Positions 43,548-54,061 of a stretch of 64,000 nucleotides of DNA are shown here, one piece after another. Numbering within the stretch: position 1 is the stretch's first letter; each line of letters starts with the position of its first letter. This DNA comes from Hysterangium stoloniferum. Taxonomy: Eukaryota > Basidiomycota > Agaricomycetes > Hysterangiales > Hysterangiaceae. A program made the translations under genes and the position numbers. The notes below the pieces were generated by a model. It did no database searches. It saw nothing but the letters and a program-made list of their open reading frames with translations, and had not been told where the DNA came from. The stretch covers positions 558,001-622,000 of the forward strand of contig WHVD01000032.1 in the NCBI GenBank assembly GCA_015178975.1, read 5' to 3'.

Positions 43548-45330
43548 TGTTATGTATTTCTAAGTTTTTTCCAATTTTTAAACAATTTCCCCTAACAAAT
43601 TGCGAAAACAAATATTCAAATGTAATTATATTGCGACGATTAAATTGTACAATATTTGTTTGATTTATCCTGAATTTATACAATTTATTTTGTATTTTTA
43701 TCTAATAAATTGAACAAGTAATTGAATTTCTACTTTTTATTCTTTTTTGATTAATATGTCGGCGACTCAGCGCTTATTCACAACGCGCGAGTAATCATGT
43801 GACATTCACATGATATTTCAAACTCCGACGCCGACAAAACGCGATTTGAAATACTCGCGCATTATCAAGGCGAAATATATATATATTTTTATATTATCAT
43901 AATAAAATATTATATTTATAACTAACTAAAAGTAAATATAATAATTATATAATAATATAAAACCGGCCTTCTGGCGCTTATTGCACAACGCGCGGGAATA
44001 TTCGTCACAACGGTGACATTCGTCACAACGGTGACATTCGTCACAACGGTGACATTCGTCACAACGGTGACATTCGTCACAACGGTGACATTCGTCACAA
44101 CGGTGACATTCGTCACAACGGTGACTGTCGTCACAACGGTGACTGTCGTCACAACGGTGACTGTCGTCACAACAAGTGACCGTCGTCACAAAATGCGACG
44201 ACTTGTCACAAACGCGACACGCGCGGGAAAATTATGTAATCAGCGCGCGCACGAAATCAGCAACTTCGCGACGCGCGAGAACATTACATCAGCATATATG
44301 CTACAATGGAAAGTAGCAGAAACTCCTGGAATATTCCAGCAGATTCCAGGTAAAATAGCTAAAAATAGGTAAAACAAGTAGCTAGAACATTCTCCCATGT
44401 CTCAGATTTTACTGTATATAAGGAGCTCTGCTCCACCACTGAAATATAACTTATTTTTAACCCATTTACTACACCACATCAGTGTGCCACTGCATCAGCA
44501 GTTATATTCCACCCCTAGTTGGGCTGTTGGATAAATATATACAAACACTTAGTCACCTCTAGTTGAGCTGCTGACCTAAGCTATCTCAGGATCCCTTTGC
44601 CACCTCTAGTTGAGCTTCTGGTAATAATCCTACCCCCTTGTCACCTCTAGTTGAGCTTCTGACAAACAATTTGTTCCCCTTTTGCCACCTCTTAGTTGAG
44701 TAGCTGGCTATCCTTTATTACTAATCCACCTCTAGTTGAGTTGTTGGTTATCAGTTAAAGTAATAAATATTTTAGGTTATATTGAGATTAGAAATACATA
44801 TATTCTAATTTCTACCCGGTTTTTGGCATAAATAAATACTGAGAATATTCTTGCAGAATCCTTAAGACTACATTAAGATCCTGATAAGTTAGTATCACAG
44901 TAGACCCTGTAGGTTAGTGTAAATAAAGCATATATTAGCCAAATAGTGTTTTATTCTATATCTAATCTTTTGACCTGTTTATAAATATTTTTACTGTTTG
45001 ATAAATAGTATAAAATATATATAAACTAGCTAGAATCGAAGTCGAATCTAGTTTCGGAATCAGTGAATTGTTATTCATATTTTAGTAGTGTTTTTACAGA
45101 AAAAGAACAAGCTTGCACAAGCAGCTCTCAAAACCTTCTTTGCGAAGTAGGGTGCATATATTCAAGTAAACTCTTGACTTCAGGGGTTCTAAGTCTATTT
45201 AGGCTGCCACTGATTAATATCAAATACTTAAATTATTTTACCTTGCAGTGAATTGAGTATTTGCACATTTTGATAGAGCATTGGACTCCTTTTTCGGAAA
45301 ATAGTATTAAAATAAGGCTAATACATCACA
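43548..45330 (+). repeat. 3' LTR of the large LTR element
   Basis: 1783 bp. It has the same order of motifs as the 5' LTR, but its second minisatellite block has three rather than seven units, which accounts for the length difference. Confidence 0.92.
44001..44177 (+). repeat. 18-bp minisatellite in 3' LTR
   Basis: Seven TTCGTCACAACGGTGACA units and three CTGTCGTCACAACGGTGA units. Confidence 0.95.
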
Positions 45331-45689
45331 GGTTCTAAGTCTATTCAGGCTTGTTATGTATTACTAAGTTTTTTCCATTTTTTAACCAATCTCCCCTAAC
45401 AAATTGCAAAAAAGAAAATTTAAATGTAATTACATCGCGATGATAAAACTGTACAATATTTTCTTGATTTATCTTGAAATTATACAATTTATTTTGTATT
45501 TTTATCTAATACATTGAGAGAGCTATGAAATTTCTATCTTTTATTCTTTTTTGATTAACATGTCATACACTGGTGACTCAGTGCTTATTCACAACATGCG
45601 AGAAGTCACATGATACTCACATGACATTTCAAACTCCGAGAGCAACAAAATGCAATGTGAAATAATTATGCATAATCAAAGGCAAAATA

Positions 45690-46511
45690 TGTTAGGATAC
45701 ATACAGGGCGGGTCTCTGGAGAAACCCGCGGAATATCCGGTAGGACTTGGCTTCAGCTTATAGGCTGTGCCCTCACTAGATTGTGTTGTCCAATTTCAGA
45801 CAGGTGGACGGGAATCCCGGGGAGTCCGGGCAGGGGTCGTAGGTCAAGGGGTCATATGTAGGTCAGAGGTCGTGGTTCGAGAGTTGAGATTGAGAGAGAT
45901 AGATGTGCCGGAGCCTGTGGGCTCCGACTAGTGTGAGCAGTGTGATTCAAGTAGGAGTTTAGAGTGGAAAATGTATTAGATTACTAGGAGGAATCTAAGC
46001 CAATTTTCTGACTGGATTGTATGTACAACATCTGCCAGTTTAAATAGACCGTGGAGTGAATGTCATACCAAATCCAGTAATGATGAAATGAAACGAGCAA
46101 AACATAAAACGGGAATAGTAAACACCAATTTGGGGTTAGGAATGGGATAGAACGGAGTGGAGTCTGAATAGTGACAAATCATAAACCATAATGGGAAATG
46201 AAGTGGGAGCGAAGTCTGAATCATGACAGGTCATTTGACTAAAACGGGAATGGGAATAGGGCTCTGTTAGAGAGGTGACGGGTTTTACGAGCAGGGTCTG
46301 GTGACTGACTCGCGGGACGAGGTCGGATATAGACAGAGATGGAGTCCAGTGGGGTTTCCGGTGACTGAAACACAATGTAACGAAGACGAACATAGACAAG
46401 TCTGATGTATGGAGTCCAGTGGGAATTCCGGTAAACTGATAATGGGTGCATATAGGGTGCAGGTGCGTATAAGTTAGTGCCCAGAGTCCGGTGGGATTTC
46501 CAGTCGTAACA
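45690..46511 (+). mobile_element. Solo LTR, family C
   Basis: 822 bp, TGTTAGGATACATAC...CAGTCGTAACA, with target duplication AAATA (45685-45689 and 46512-46516). A reversed, Tc1-interrupted copy lies at 50854-53049. GGACTTGGCTTCAGCTTATA is shared with family B. Confidence 0.88.
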
Positions 46512-46725
46512 AAATATATATTTATATATTATTATAATAAAATATTATTATATTTATAATTAACTAAAAGTAAATATAATAATTATATAATAATATAAAA
46601 TCGGCCACCTGGCACTTATTACATAGCATGTGGGAAAATCATCACAATGAGTGACAGCCGTCACAACAGGTGACAGCCATCACAACAGGTGACAGTTGTC
46701 ACAAAGGTGTGTGACAGTCACAAAG

Positions 46726-47412
46726 GCACACCATGGTCACAAAGGTGCACCATGGTCACAAAGGTGCACCATGGTCACAAAGGTGCACCATGGTCACAAA
46801 GGTGCACCATGGTCACAAAGGTGCACCATGGTCACAAAGGTGCACCATGGTCACAAAGGTGCACCATGGTCACAAAGGTGCACCATGGTCACAAAGGTGC
46901 ACCATGGTCACAAAGGTGCACCATGGTCACAAAGGTGCACCATGGTCACAAAGGTGCACCATGGTCACAAAGGTGCACCATGGTCACAAAGGTGCACCAT
47001 GGTCACAAAGGTGCACCATGGTCACAAAGGTGCACCATGGTCACAAAGGTGCACCATGGTCACAAAGGTGCACCATGGTCACAAAGGTGCACCATGGTCA
47101 CAAAGGTGCACCATGGTCACAAAGGTGCACCATGGTCACAAAGGTGCACCATGGTCACAAAGGTGCACCATGGTCACAAAGGTGCACCATGGTCACAAAG
47201 GTGCACCATGGTCACAAAGGTGCACCATGGTCACAAAGGTGCACCATGGTCACAAAGGTGCACCATGGTCACAAAGGTGCACCATGGTCACAAAGGTGCA
47301 CCATGGTCACAAAGGTGCACCATGGTCACAAAGGTGCACCATGGTCACAAAGGTGCACCATGGTCACAAAGGTGCACTATGGTCACAAAGGTGCACCATG
47401 GTCACAAAGACG
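46726..47412 (+). repeat. 19-bp satellite array, about 36 units
   Basis: A near-perfect head-to-tail array of CACCATGGTCACAAAGGTG. It is flanked by degenerate units on both sides (46640-46725 and 47412-47590). It occupies the place of the 18-bp minisatellite in the young LTRs and shares the GTCACAA core. Confidence 0.97.
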
Positions 47413-47732
47413 CATCACGGTCACAAAGACGCATCACGATCACAAAGGTGCACTATGGTCACAAAGGCGCACCATGGTCACAAAGGCGCACCATGGTCAC
47501 AAAGACGCACAATGGTCACAAAGACGCATGACAGTAACAAGAGCGCGCAACAGTCGCAAAGGCACGCAACAGTCACAACATGTGACAGTCACAAGATGCG
47601 AAGGGTGTCATACACACACAGGCACAAGAGCATTATGTCATCATGTATGCTACTACAACAAAAACTGGAAACTCCCTGGAATATTCCAGTGGTTTCCAAA
47701 GGAACAGTAGATAATAGGTACTGATAGTAGAT

Positions 47733-47790
47733 AGAATATTCTAGAATATTCTATAAGATTCTAGAATGTTCTATTATGCAAAGAACATTC
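47733..47790 (+). promoter_or_regulatory. Heat-shock-element cluster
   Basis: AGAATATTCTAGAATATTCT (47733-47752) is four perfectly alternating nGAAn/nTTCn pentamers. TTCTAGAATGTTCT (47759-47772) and AGAACATTCT (47782-47791) follow at once, and further TCTAGAA sites occur near 47830 and 47881. This is the consensus bound by trimeric heat shock factor. It lies 125-190 bp upstream of a TATA box. Confidence 0.7.
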
Positions 47791-47913
47791 TATAGTGTCT
47801 TAGAAGTAGTTAGAACCTTCCGCAATGCTCTAGAAAATTCTAAATGACATCATTCCTCCCAGAATGACATCATTCAATCTTCTAGAATCTTCTAAATGTC
47901 TCAGACTAAAATG

Positions 47914-47922
47914 TATATAAGG
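47914..47922 (+). promoter_or_regulatory. LTR TATA box
   Basis: TATATAAGG followed by AGCTC, conserved at 36808 and 44415 in the young LTRs. Confidence 0.7.
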
Positions 47923-48842
47923 AGCTCAGCTCCAGCCTTGAATATGTACAGTAATATCATATAACTCAATTTAACTACATTTATCAGCCACATCAGTGTG
48001 CCACTAGTTATATTCCACCCCTAATTGGGCTGTTGGACAAACACAAACATACACTTAGTCACCTCTAGTTGAGCTGCTGACCTAAGCTAACTCAGGATCC
48101 ATTGTCACCTCTAGTTGAGCTTCTGACATAATAATCCTACCCCCTTGTCACCTCTAGTTGAGCTTCTGACAAACAATCTTGTTCCCCTTTGCCACCTCTT
48201 AGTTGAGTAGCTGGCTATCCTTTATTACTTATCCACATCTAGTTGAGTTGTTAGTTATCAATTAAAGTAATAAATATTTTAGGTTATATTGAGATTAGGA
48301 ATACACATATTCTAATTTCTACCCGGGTTTTGGCATAAATAAATACTGAGAATATTCTTGCAGAATCCTTAAGACTACATTAAGATCCTGATAAGTTAGT
48401 ATCACAGTAGACCCTGTAGGTTAGTGTAAATAAAGCATATATTAGCCAAATAGTGTTTTATTCTATATCTAATCTTTTGACCTGTTTATAAATATTTTTA
48501 CTGTTTGATAAATAGTATAAAATATATATAAACTAGCTAGAATCGAAGTTGAATCTAGATTCTGAATCAGTGAATTGTTATTCATATTTTAGTAGTTGTT
48601 TTCATAGAAAAAGAACAGCTTGCAAAAGCAGCTCTCAAAACCTTCTTTGCAAAGTAGGGTGCATATATTCAAGTAAACTCTTGACTTCAGGGGTTCTAAG
48701 TCTACTGTATTCAGGCTGCCACTGATTAATATCAAATACTTAAATTATTTTACCTTGCAGTGAATTGAGTATTTGCACATTTTGATAGAGCACTGGACTT
48801 CTTTTTCAGAAGATAGTATTAAAATAAGGCTAATACATCACA

Positions 48843-48976
48843 AGGCTGCCACTGATTAATATCAAATACTTAAATTATTTTACCTTGCAGTGAATTGAGT
48901 ATTTGCACATTTTGATAGAGCATTGGACTCCTTTTTCAGAAGATAGTATTAAAATAAGGCTAATACATACATCACA
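48843..48976 (+). mobile_element. Tail of a third LTR of the family
   Basis: AGGCTGCCACTGATTAAT to ACATCACA duplicates the end of the LTR at 45352-48842. Together with 45331-45351 it is what remains of the LTR that received the AGGCT-flanked insertion. Confidence 0.82.
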
Positions 48977-48979
48977 ATA

Positions 48980-49370
48980 ATATATTTAATTATTAAAAAA
49001 AGTGAAATTTAATACAATTAAATAGAGGCCTCAACACACCTTGGTATGGGCCCAGGTACCTTGAGAAATATTCCAGAGAGGATCCCCTCACAATTTAATG
49101 AGCACAAAGCCAGGGGAGGGAGAGGGGAAGGGAGAAAGTGTTGCAGCCTCAAGGCTTTATAGCAGGCTTCTGGGCTTCCCACAGCTATGACCCAAAATGC
49201 TCCCACACTACAAGAAATGCTCCTGTGGCATTAAAAAATGTCACAGAATGCTCCCATGGCACTAAGAAATACTCCCATGAGTGCTGAAAAGCTCTCACAG
49301 CATTAAAAATACCCCCACAAGTGCAAAAATACTTCCAGATTTGCTTCCATGCTGACATAACAATGAAAGC
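48980..49370 (-). repeat. Second copy of the leader-exon-1 repeat
   Basis: Partner of 5128-5520. It retains the donor-like AAGGTGTGTTGAGG (minus strand, near 49041). The exon beyond is cut off by the LTR tail at 48976. Confidence 0.68.
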
Positions 49371-49459
49371 TGAGTCACTAATAGTACCTTTTATTTTTCC
49401 AGTGTCTTTTTTCACCCAGTTGGGATTTCTGCATATTTTTGCACCCACAACCCACCAAG

Positions 49460-49585
49460 CAAAATTCATTTATATGGATGATAGACCTAACCACCCACCA
49501 CATTTTAGGTCTGTAGCTACAGTGGTTCTTCAACAATCTTTGCACAACTAAAAATCATTGGAAGGCTTTTGTCACTCATTGTATA
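49460..49585 (-). repeat. TcC terminal repeat remnant
   Basis: ACCTAACCACCCACCA to CATTGGAAGGCTTTTGTC, then ATTGTA, matches the right TIR of TcC (6825-6937). Confidence 0.75.
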
Positions 49586-49589
49586 TCCT

Positions 49590-49932
49590 CATTTGCATTA
49601 GTTCAAAGATCTATGTACACTTGTGGGTACATAGACTCTTGTAGGTGCACATGTACTATAGTCTTCTGTACACTAGTGGGCATATAAAATACTCAGACAC
49701 TTTTACCCCAAAACCATGACTTGCCAAAAACATCACTTGAGTGTCTATTGCAAGTGGGTATCATCTCAGCTGTCTCAAATCCCTACTACTTAGAACTACA
49801 ACACTTATCTCTCAGCTTCACACTTTACAGTTGAAGCTATGTAGAATGTATTGCTCAAACTTGCTCATCACTATCAATACTTCCTCATGTCCCTCTATTC
49901 CTTTCTGCAAACTGTCTCCTACCCTTACCCCA
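49590..49932 (-). mobile_element. Diverged LTR fragment, family G
   Basis: Similar to part of 62050-62320 (TTGTGGG..CACAC, ACTCAGACACTTTT, CATGACTTGCC). Old fragment. Confidence 0.5.
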
Positions 49933-49936
49933 TTGT

Positions 49937-50110
49937 GATGTATTAGCCTTATTTTAATACTATCTTCTGAAAAAGGAGTCCAGTGCTCTATCAAAATGTG
50001 CAAATACTCAATTCACTGCAAGGTAAAATAATTTAAGTATTTGATATTAATCAGTGGCAGCCTGAATAGACTTAGAACCCCTGAAGTCAAGAGTTTACTT
50101 GAATATATGC
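49937..50110 (-). mobile_element. Inverted tail of the large-LTR family
   Basis: TGATGTATTAGCCTTATT through AGTTTACTTGAATATATG is the reverse of 37540-37723. It is cut by the family B LTR that starts at 50111. Confidence 0.82.
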
Positions 50111-50853
50111 TGTTACAACCGTGTCGCAACCCTATTGGTCCCCGAGGTTACCGCCACCTATCGACAATTCAAGTTACTGTTTGAGTTACCACATCGGAAA
50201 CCATCGGCCTCCCGAAGCTGACATATGCTTTTGCGGTGATCAAACCCCGTTTATGCCCACATCAAAATATACTCGAACTATCTGGTTGAACTCTGATACG
50301 TCCCTTTCATTATGATGATCCGCTCTATCCTATGTTTCACATATGTCTATATATATTTGTAACCCTCAAACTATTTCCTTTTACCGTAATTCCGCTCTCG
50401 GTTATCATCGGCCTCCGAACTAATCACAAACTTCCCGTTCCTAGTCAAGTTTATTTGTCAATACCGTGTTCCGCTCTTCTCCTAGTTAGTATTTCCTAGA
50501 TGCCTGTTACTTGTATATGAACCCGCTGTAGTTGTAGTTACTAGGCAATCGAAATATTGACTCAGAATACCCTCTTATGTCTCCAAAAGTCTCATACTAA
50601 GAATTCCATCTTCCGCCTTCACGTGCGCTCACCCCCCTTCGGTCCCTGACCCCTTGGCCCGACACTCGACTCATTCCTCGATTCCAATCAGTAGTTTTCA
50701 CCGAGAGGTATTCATCAGGGCTAGTCTTCACCCACCCAAAATTTAAGGACACCTGACAGACAACTGCGAGGGCGCAGCACATAAGCTGAAGCCAAGTCCT
50801 TCTGATCGGTCCCTGTCGGTCCACTGATATTAGTCAGTTTCTAGTTCTTAACA
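50111..50853 (-). mobile_element. LTR, family B, reverse copy
   Basis: 743 bp, TGTTACAACC...TTCTTAACA, aligned with 34270-35009 reversed (about 75-80 percent alike). No target duplication is seen, so one edge may be rearranged. Confidence 0.78.
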
Positions 50854-51022
50854 TCCCACCCTGTTCCCATTATGGTTTAACAACCTGTCACAATTCAGAC
50901 TCTGATCTGCTCCATTCCATTCCTAACACCAAGTTTGGTGTTTACTTATCTCGTTTCATGTTTGCTAGTTTAGTTTTCATTATTACTGAATTTGGTATGT
51001 TATATATTCCACAGTCTATATA

Positions 51023-51240
51023 CAGTGGCTTCCAAAAATTGTCCCAATGTTTTGGTAATTCTCAATAAATGCTTTATAACCTACCAAATAAATTTTCTAA
51101 AATAGTGAAATTATTCTCACATATACCTTAGCATACTAGCTTTGATATACCCAAATATTACATAATATAGATGGATATTGGTGTCACAGTGAATATTTAA
51201 AAATGACCAATCATTGGGACAGTTGTGCAACCCTCTCTTT
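51023..51240 (+). repeat. Left terminal inverted repeat of TcD
   Basis: Outer tip CAGTGGCTTCCAAAAATTG then TCCCAATG. The inner edge has the facing tip CATTGGGACAGTTGTGCAAC at 51212-51231. The partner is 52407-52624. Confidence 0.88.
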
Positions 51241-51337
51241 TCACACATTTCATTATATCATATTATATTCTAGAGGGCCAGGAAAATTACAAGAAAGTTC
51301 ACATGACATCTATTTGATGTTCTAATTAATATGTGAC

Positions 51338-52385
51338 ATGAAACATAACATTTTAACTATCATTCTTATCATAAAAGCTATTTCCCCTCTCAAAAGAGAA
51401 CAAGCCATCTCCCTCCTACAAAATGGACTCTCCAATAGGAATGTAGCCTCTACAACAGGTCTTAGCAAATCTACTATCAGTAGAATTGCTCAGGAGATAG
51501 AGATAGACAAAGAAAACCTGAAAGGAGGATGTCCATCCAAGCTTTCTCCTACTGACCAAAGGAGGATCATATATCAAATCACCTCTGGCAAACTAGATAA
51601 TGCTGTCCAGGCCACACACTACATTAATTCCATCTATAAATATCATGTCTCACCCAAAATAGTCAGAAGGACCTTGAAACAGCATGGTTTAAAAGCTGTA
51701 GTCAATGCAAAAAGACCTTTGCTCAAGGCTCAACATAGAAAGGCCAGGTTAAGCTTTGCCCTCAAGTACCAAAACTGGACTGTGGATGATCAGAAAAGGG
51801 TCTTGTGGTCTGATGAGACCAATATCAATAAGATTGGGTCAGATGGACATCAATATGTGTTGAAGAAAGCTGGAGAACCACTTTCTGATAGGACAACCCA
51901 ACTTATAGTCAAGTATGGAGGGGGAGATATCATGGTGTAGGGCTGTATGGGTTGGAATGGAGTGGGAATGCTTGCAGAGATTGAAGGAAGGATGGATTCT
52001 GCATAATATGTGGAGATCATGGCTCAGCATTTGTCCCAGAGCATTGAAGATTTGGATATTCCAGCAGATGAGGCCATTTTTCAGCAGGATAATAACCTAA
52101 ACACATATCCAAGATGGCACAAAAATGGTTTTTTGAAAATTATATTCAGGTGTTAGACTGTACAGCACAGTCTCCTGACCTGAATCCCATAGAACATCTT
52201 TGATTCCACATGAAGAAACAGCTCCAGAAATATCCTTCACCATTAAAGGGAGTTTAGGGGTTATAGGAGAGGGTGGAAGTGGAATGGGCAAAGATTGAGC
52301 CTCAGAAGTGTCAGAAACTGATTGAAAATATGCCCAGAAGACTTGATGCTGTAATAAAGCCTAAGGGAGGCCATACAAAGTACTA
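51338..52385 (+). pseudogene. TcD transposase with several lesions
   Basis: Open for 200 codons from ATG 51338. N-terminal helices (KREQAISLLQNGLSNRNVAS), GKLDNAVQATHYIN, and the first catalytic Asp in VLWSDETNINKIG. A TAG at 51938-51940 replaces the Trp codon of MVWGCMGW. The frame then continues with another stop (SA*YVEIM) and a damaged second-Asp block (FQQDNN where DNDPKHTS is expected). The Glu block SPDLNPIEHL is present at 52175-52202, followed by two more stops before the ending PKGGHTKY. The start could alternatively be the next Met. The original was probably about 345 residues. It is closest to TcB in this window. Confidence 0.85.
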
Positions 52386-52406
52386 GAATAACAAGATATC
52401 TGATTC

Positions 52407-52624
52407 AAAAAGGGTGGTTGCAAAACTGTCCCAATGATTGGTCATTTTTAAATATTCACTGTGACACCAATATCCATCTATATTGTGTAATATTTGGGTA
52501 TATCAAAGCTAGTATGCTAAGGTATATGTGAGAATAATTTCACTATCTTAGAAAATTTATTTGGTAGGTTATAAAGCATTTATTGAGAATTACCAAAACA
52601 TTGGGACAGTTTTGAAAGCCACTG
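52407..52624 (-). repeat. Right terminal inverted repeat of TcD
   Basis: Inverted partner of 51023-51240. Inner tip GTTGCAAAACTGTCCCAATG at 52417-52436. Confidence 0.87.
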
Positions 52625-53061
52625 TAGTCTGGCAGATGTTGTACATACAATCCAGTCCGAAAATCAGCTTAGATTCTCCCCAGTAATCTCAAGTACATTT
52701 TCCACTCTAAAATCTGCTCTAAACTCCTCTTTGAAACACACTGCTTTACCTCATCGGAGCCCACAGGCTCCAACCCATCTATCACTCAACCTCTGACCTA
52801 TCTACATATCTCGACCCCCAACTCATCTCCACCTGACCCCTCAACTTCCATGGGATTTCCACAGTCAACTCCTCAACCTCTCAAGCCATGAACCCCTCCC
52901 AGACTCCCTGGGATTCCCATCCACCCATCTGAAATTGGACAACATGATCTCGTGAGGGCACAGCCTATAAGCTGAAGCCAAGTCCTACTGGCTTTCCTGT
53001 GGGTTTCTCCAGAAACCCTCTGATAAGCTCCATGCATGACTCTTAACACCCACTGTAATAA

Positions 53062-53368
53062 TACAGATAACTAATATACAATGGGGAGATATTCTGACTG
53101 AAGTCCTTCACTCTTCTGATTGCCCTTTTATGCCTTTCTTCATTAAACTATGATTAAACTATGACCTATGAATGAAATCATATATGATGTCAAAATGAGA
53201 CAAGTTGAATGTAAGTCAAATGAATTTGAGGGTGTCAAAGATGTCAAATAGAATGTCGAGTCGGAATTTTAGTCGAAGATAAATTGATGTGTCGAAGATG
53301 AGTTGAAGAGTTGTTGAAAGTTACCTTGAATATTTTGTGACAATTTTGTGACTGTGACTGTTGTGACA
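53062..53368 (-). mobile_element. LTR, family F, reverse and partial
   Basis: Diverged reverse copy of the chromovirus LTR. It contains GCCCTTTTATGCnTTT and ATGATGTCAAAATGAGAC, and ends TTGTGACA at 53368. Beyond it (53369-54061) lies a Zn2Cys6 gene in the position expected for the antisense region of that element. Confidence 0.7.
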
Positions 53369-54061
53369 GCAGCCCAGGTCACCGTGGAACATGCCAAGGC
53401 ATTCACAGTAGCCATGGGAAAGGTAGGTCAAACATATATTATTTGTTTAAGCCCATACTAACAGTCCTGATAGTGCAAAGCAGTGGACATTGAGACAGAG
53501 TCTGAAGGGGAGCAGGGGTGCCCTCAAAAGGTAAGTGGGTAGTCCACAGGTAATCTACAACTTACTTATGATTGACAGAAGGCCCAGAAAAATGCGCCAG
53601 TCCAGCTGGAGACCAAAAACAACCCACAGTGTTCCAGTTGTCATGACCAGAACATGGATTGTTTCTGGAAGGCCAGTTGGGGCCCAGGCTGCTGGCTGTA
53701 TGCACACTTGAAAGCCAAGTGCTCACTAGTGCAGGATGCCTTGGGGTCCAGTTCCCAGGAAATTAGTGGTCACATGGAAAGGCCAGGGGCCTTGGAGGAG
53801 GTTTTGGGACAGATTGTGGCAGGCATTGAGGCCCAGAATGTCTTGTTGCAAAAAGGCAACAATGTGTGGAGGACCTTGGTAGGCAGCATTCAGGACTTCC
53901 ACAGGTTATTCCAGGAGTTCCTGAAGGACTACAAGGACTATGAGGGTTCCAAGGGTTCTGAGGAGATGGACAGGTCTGTGGGGGCCAAGGAGGTCAAAGA
54001 GTTGCACAAGGAGTTTGTAGAGGTGGGACAACCAGGACCTGTAATAGTCATAGATGACTAA
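53369..54061 (+). CDS. Zn2Cys6-type cysteine cluster gene, probably spliced
   Basis: The last open stretch runs from 53579 to the stop at 54061, and the ATG at 53654 is internal to it. It encodes CSSCHDQNMDCFWKASWGPG followed by CWLYAHLKAKC. This matches the Zn2Cys6 spacing (C-x2-C-x6-C-x9-C-x2-x-x6-C) except that the fifth Cys is Tyr. A helical C-terminal part follows (GIEAQNVLLQKGNN, FQEFLKDYKDYEGSK, KELHKEFVEVG). Intron-like intervals with GTAGGT...CAG (53423-53483) and GTAAGT...CAG (53531-53578) precede it. The 53530/53579 join keeps frame. The 5' exon is less certain and no start codon is seen. The family function would be DNA binding. Its place beside a reversed family F LTR suggests it is the carried gene of a chromovirus relative rather than a host regulator. 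Confidence 0.5.

Larger units (their letters stand above)
35868..45330 (+). mobile_element. Young LTR retroelement with 1.8-kb LTRs, no RT region seen
   Basis: LTRs at 35868-37723 and 43548-45330 start TGTTATG and end ATCACA. They are nearly identical (about a dozen point differences plus a 72-bp minisatellite difference), so the insertion is recent. Inside are gag-like ORFs, an aspartic protease, integrase-like blocks and additional ORFs. A purine-rich tract (43530-43543) directly precedes the 3' LTR. I see no reverse transcriptase or RNase H region, so it may depend on another element. No matching 5-bp target duplication is present at the outer edges. Broken in its pol region. Confidence 0.85.
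45352..48842 (+). mobile_element. Older solo LTR of the same family, enlarged by satellite and a nested LTR
   Basis: Starts TGTTATGTATTACTAAG and ends ACATCACA, flanked by the 5-bp target duplication AGGCT (45347-45351 and 48843-48847). It is about 15 percent diverged from the young LTRs by eye. It contains a nested family C solo LTR (45690-46511) and a strongly expanded 19-bp array. It was itself inserted into another LTR of the family, pieces of which remain at 45331-45351 and 48843-48976. Confidence 0.88.
51023..52624 (+). mobile_element. Tc1-family DNA transposon TcD
   Basis: A 1602-bp element, CAGTGGCTTCC...AAAGCCACTG, with TA duplications at 51021-51022 and 52625-52626. TIRs about 51023-51240 and 52407-52624. 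Inserted into a family C LTR. The two TIRs remain about 95 percent alike. Confidence 0.92.
50854..53049 (-). mobile_element. LTR, family C, reverse and partial, with Tc1 insertion
   Basis: The minus-strand start TGTTAAGAGTCATGCATG is at 53049. It continues to about 50854, where the family B LTR cuts it. Compared with 45690-46511 it is interrupted by TcD (51023-52624). Confidence 0.75.

Noticed and set aside
46689-47724. Three overlapping plus-strand ORFs of 280-342 codons over the 19-bp array
   Set aside because: They are the three frames of a stop-free 19-bp unit and yield the same 19-residue repeat (MVTKVHHGHKGAPWSQRCT). They have no gene-like start context or flanking coding sequence.
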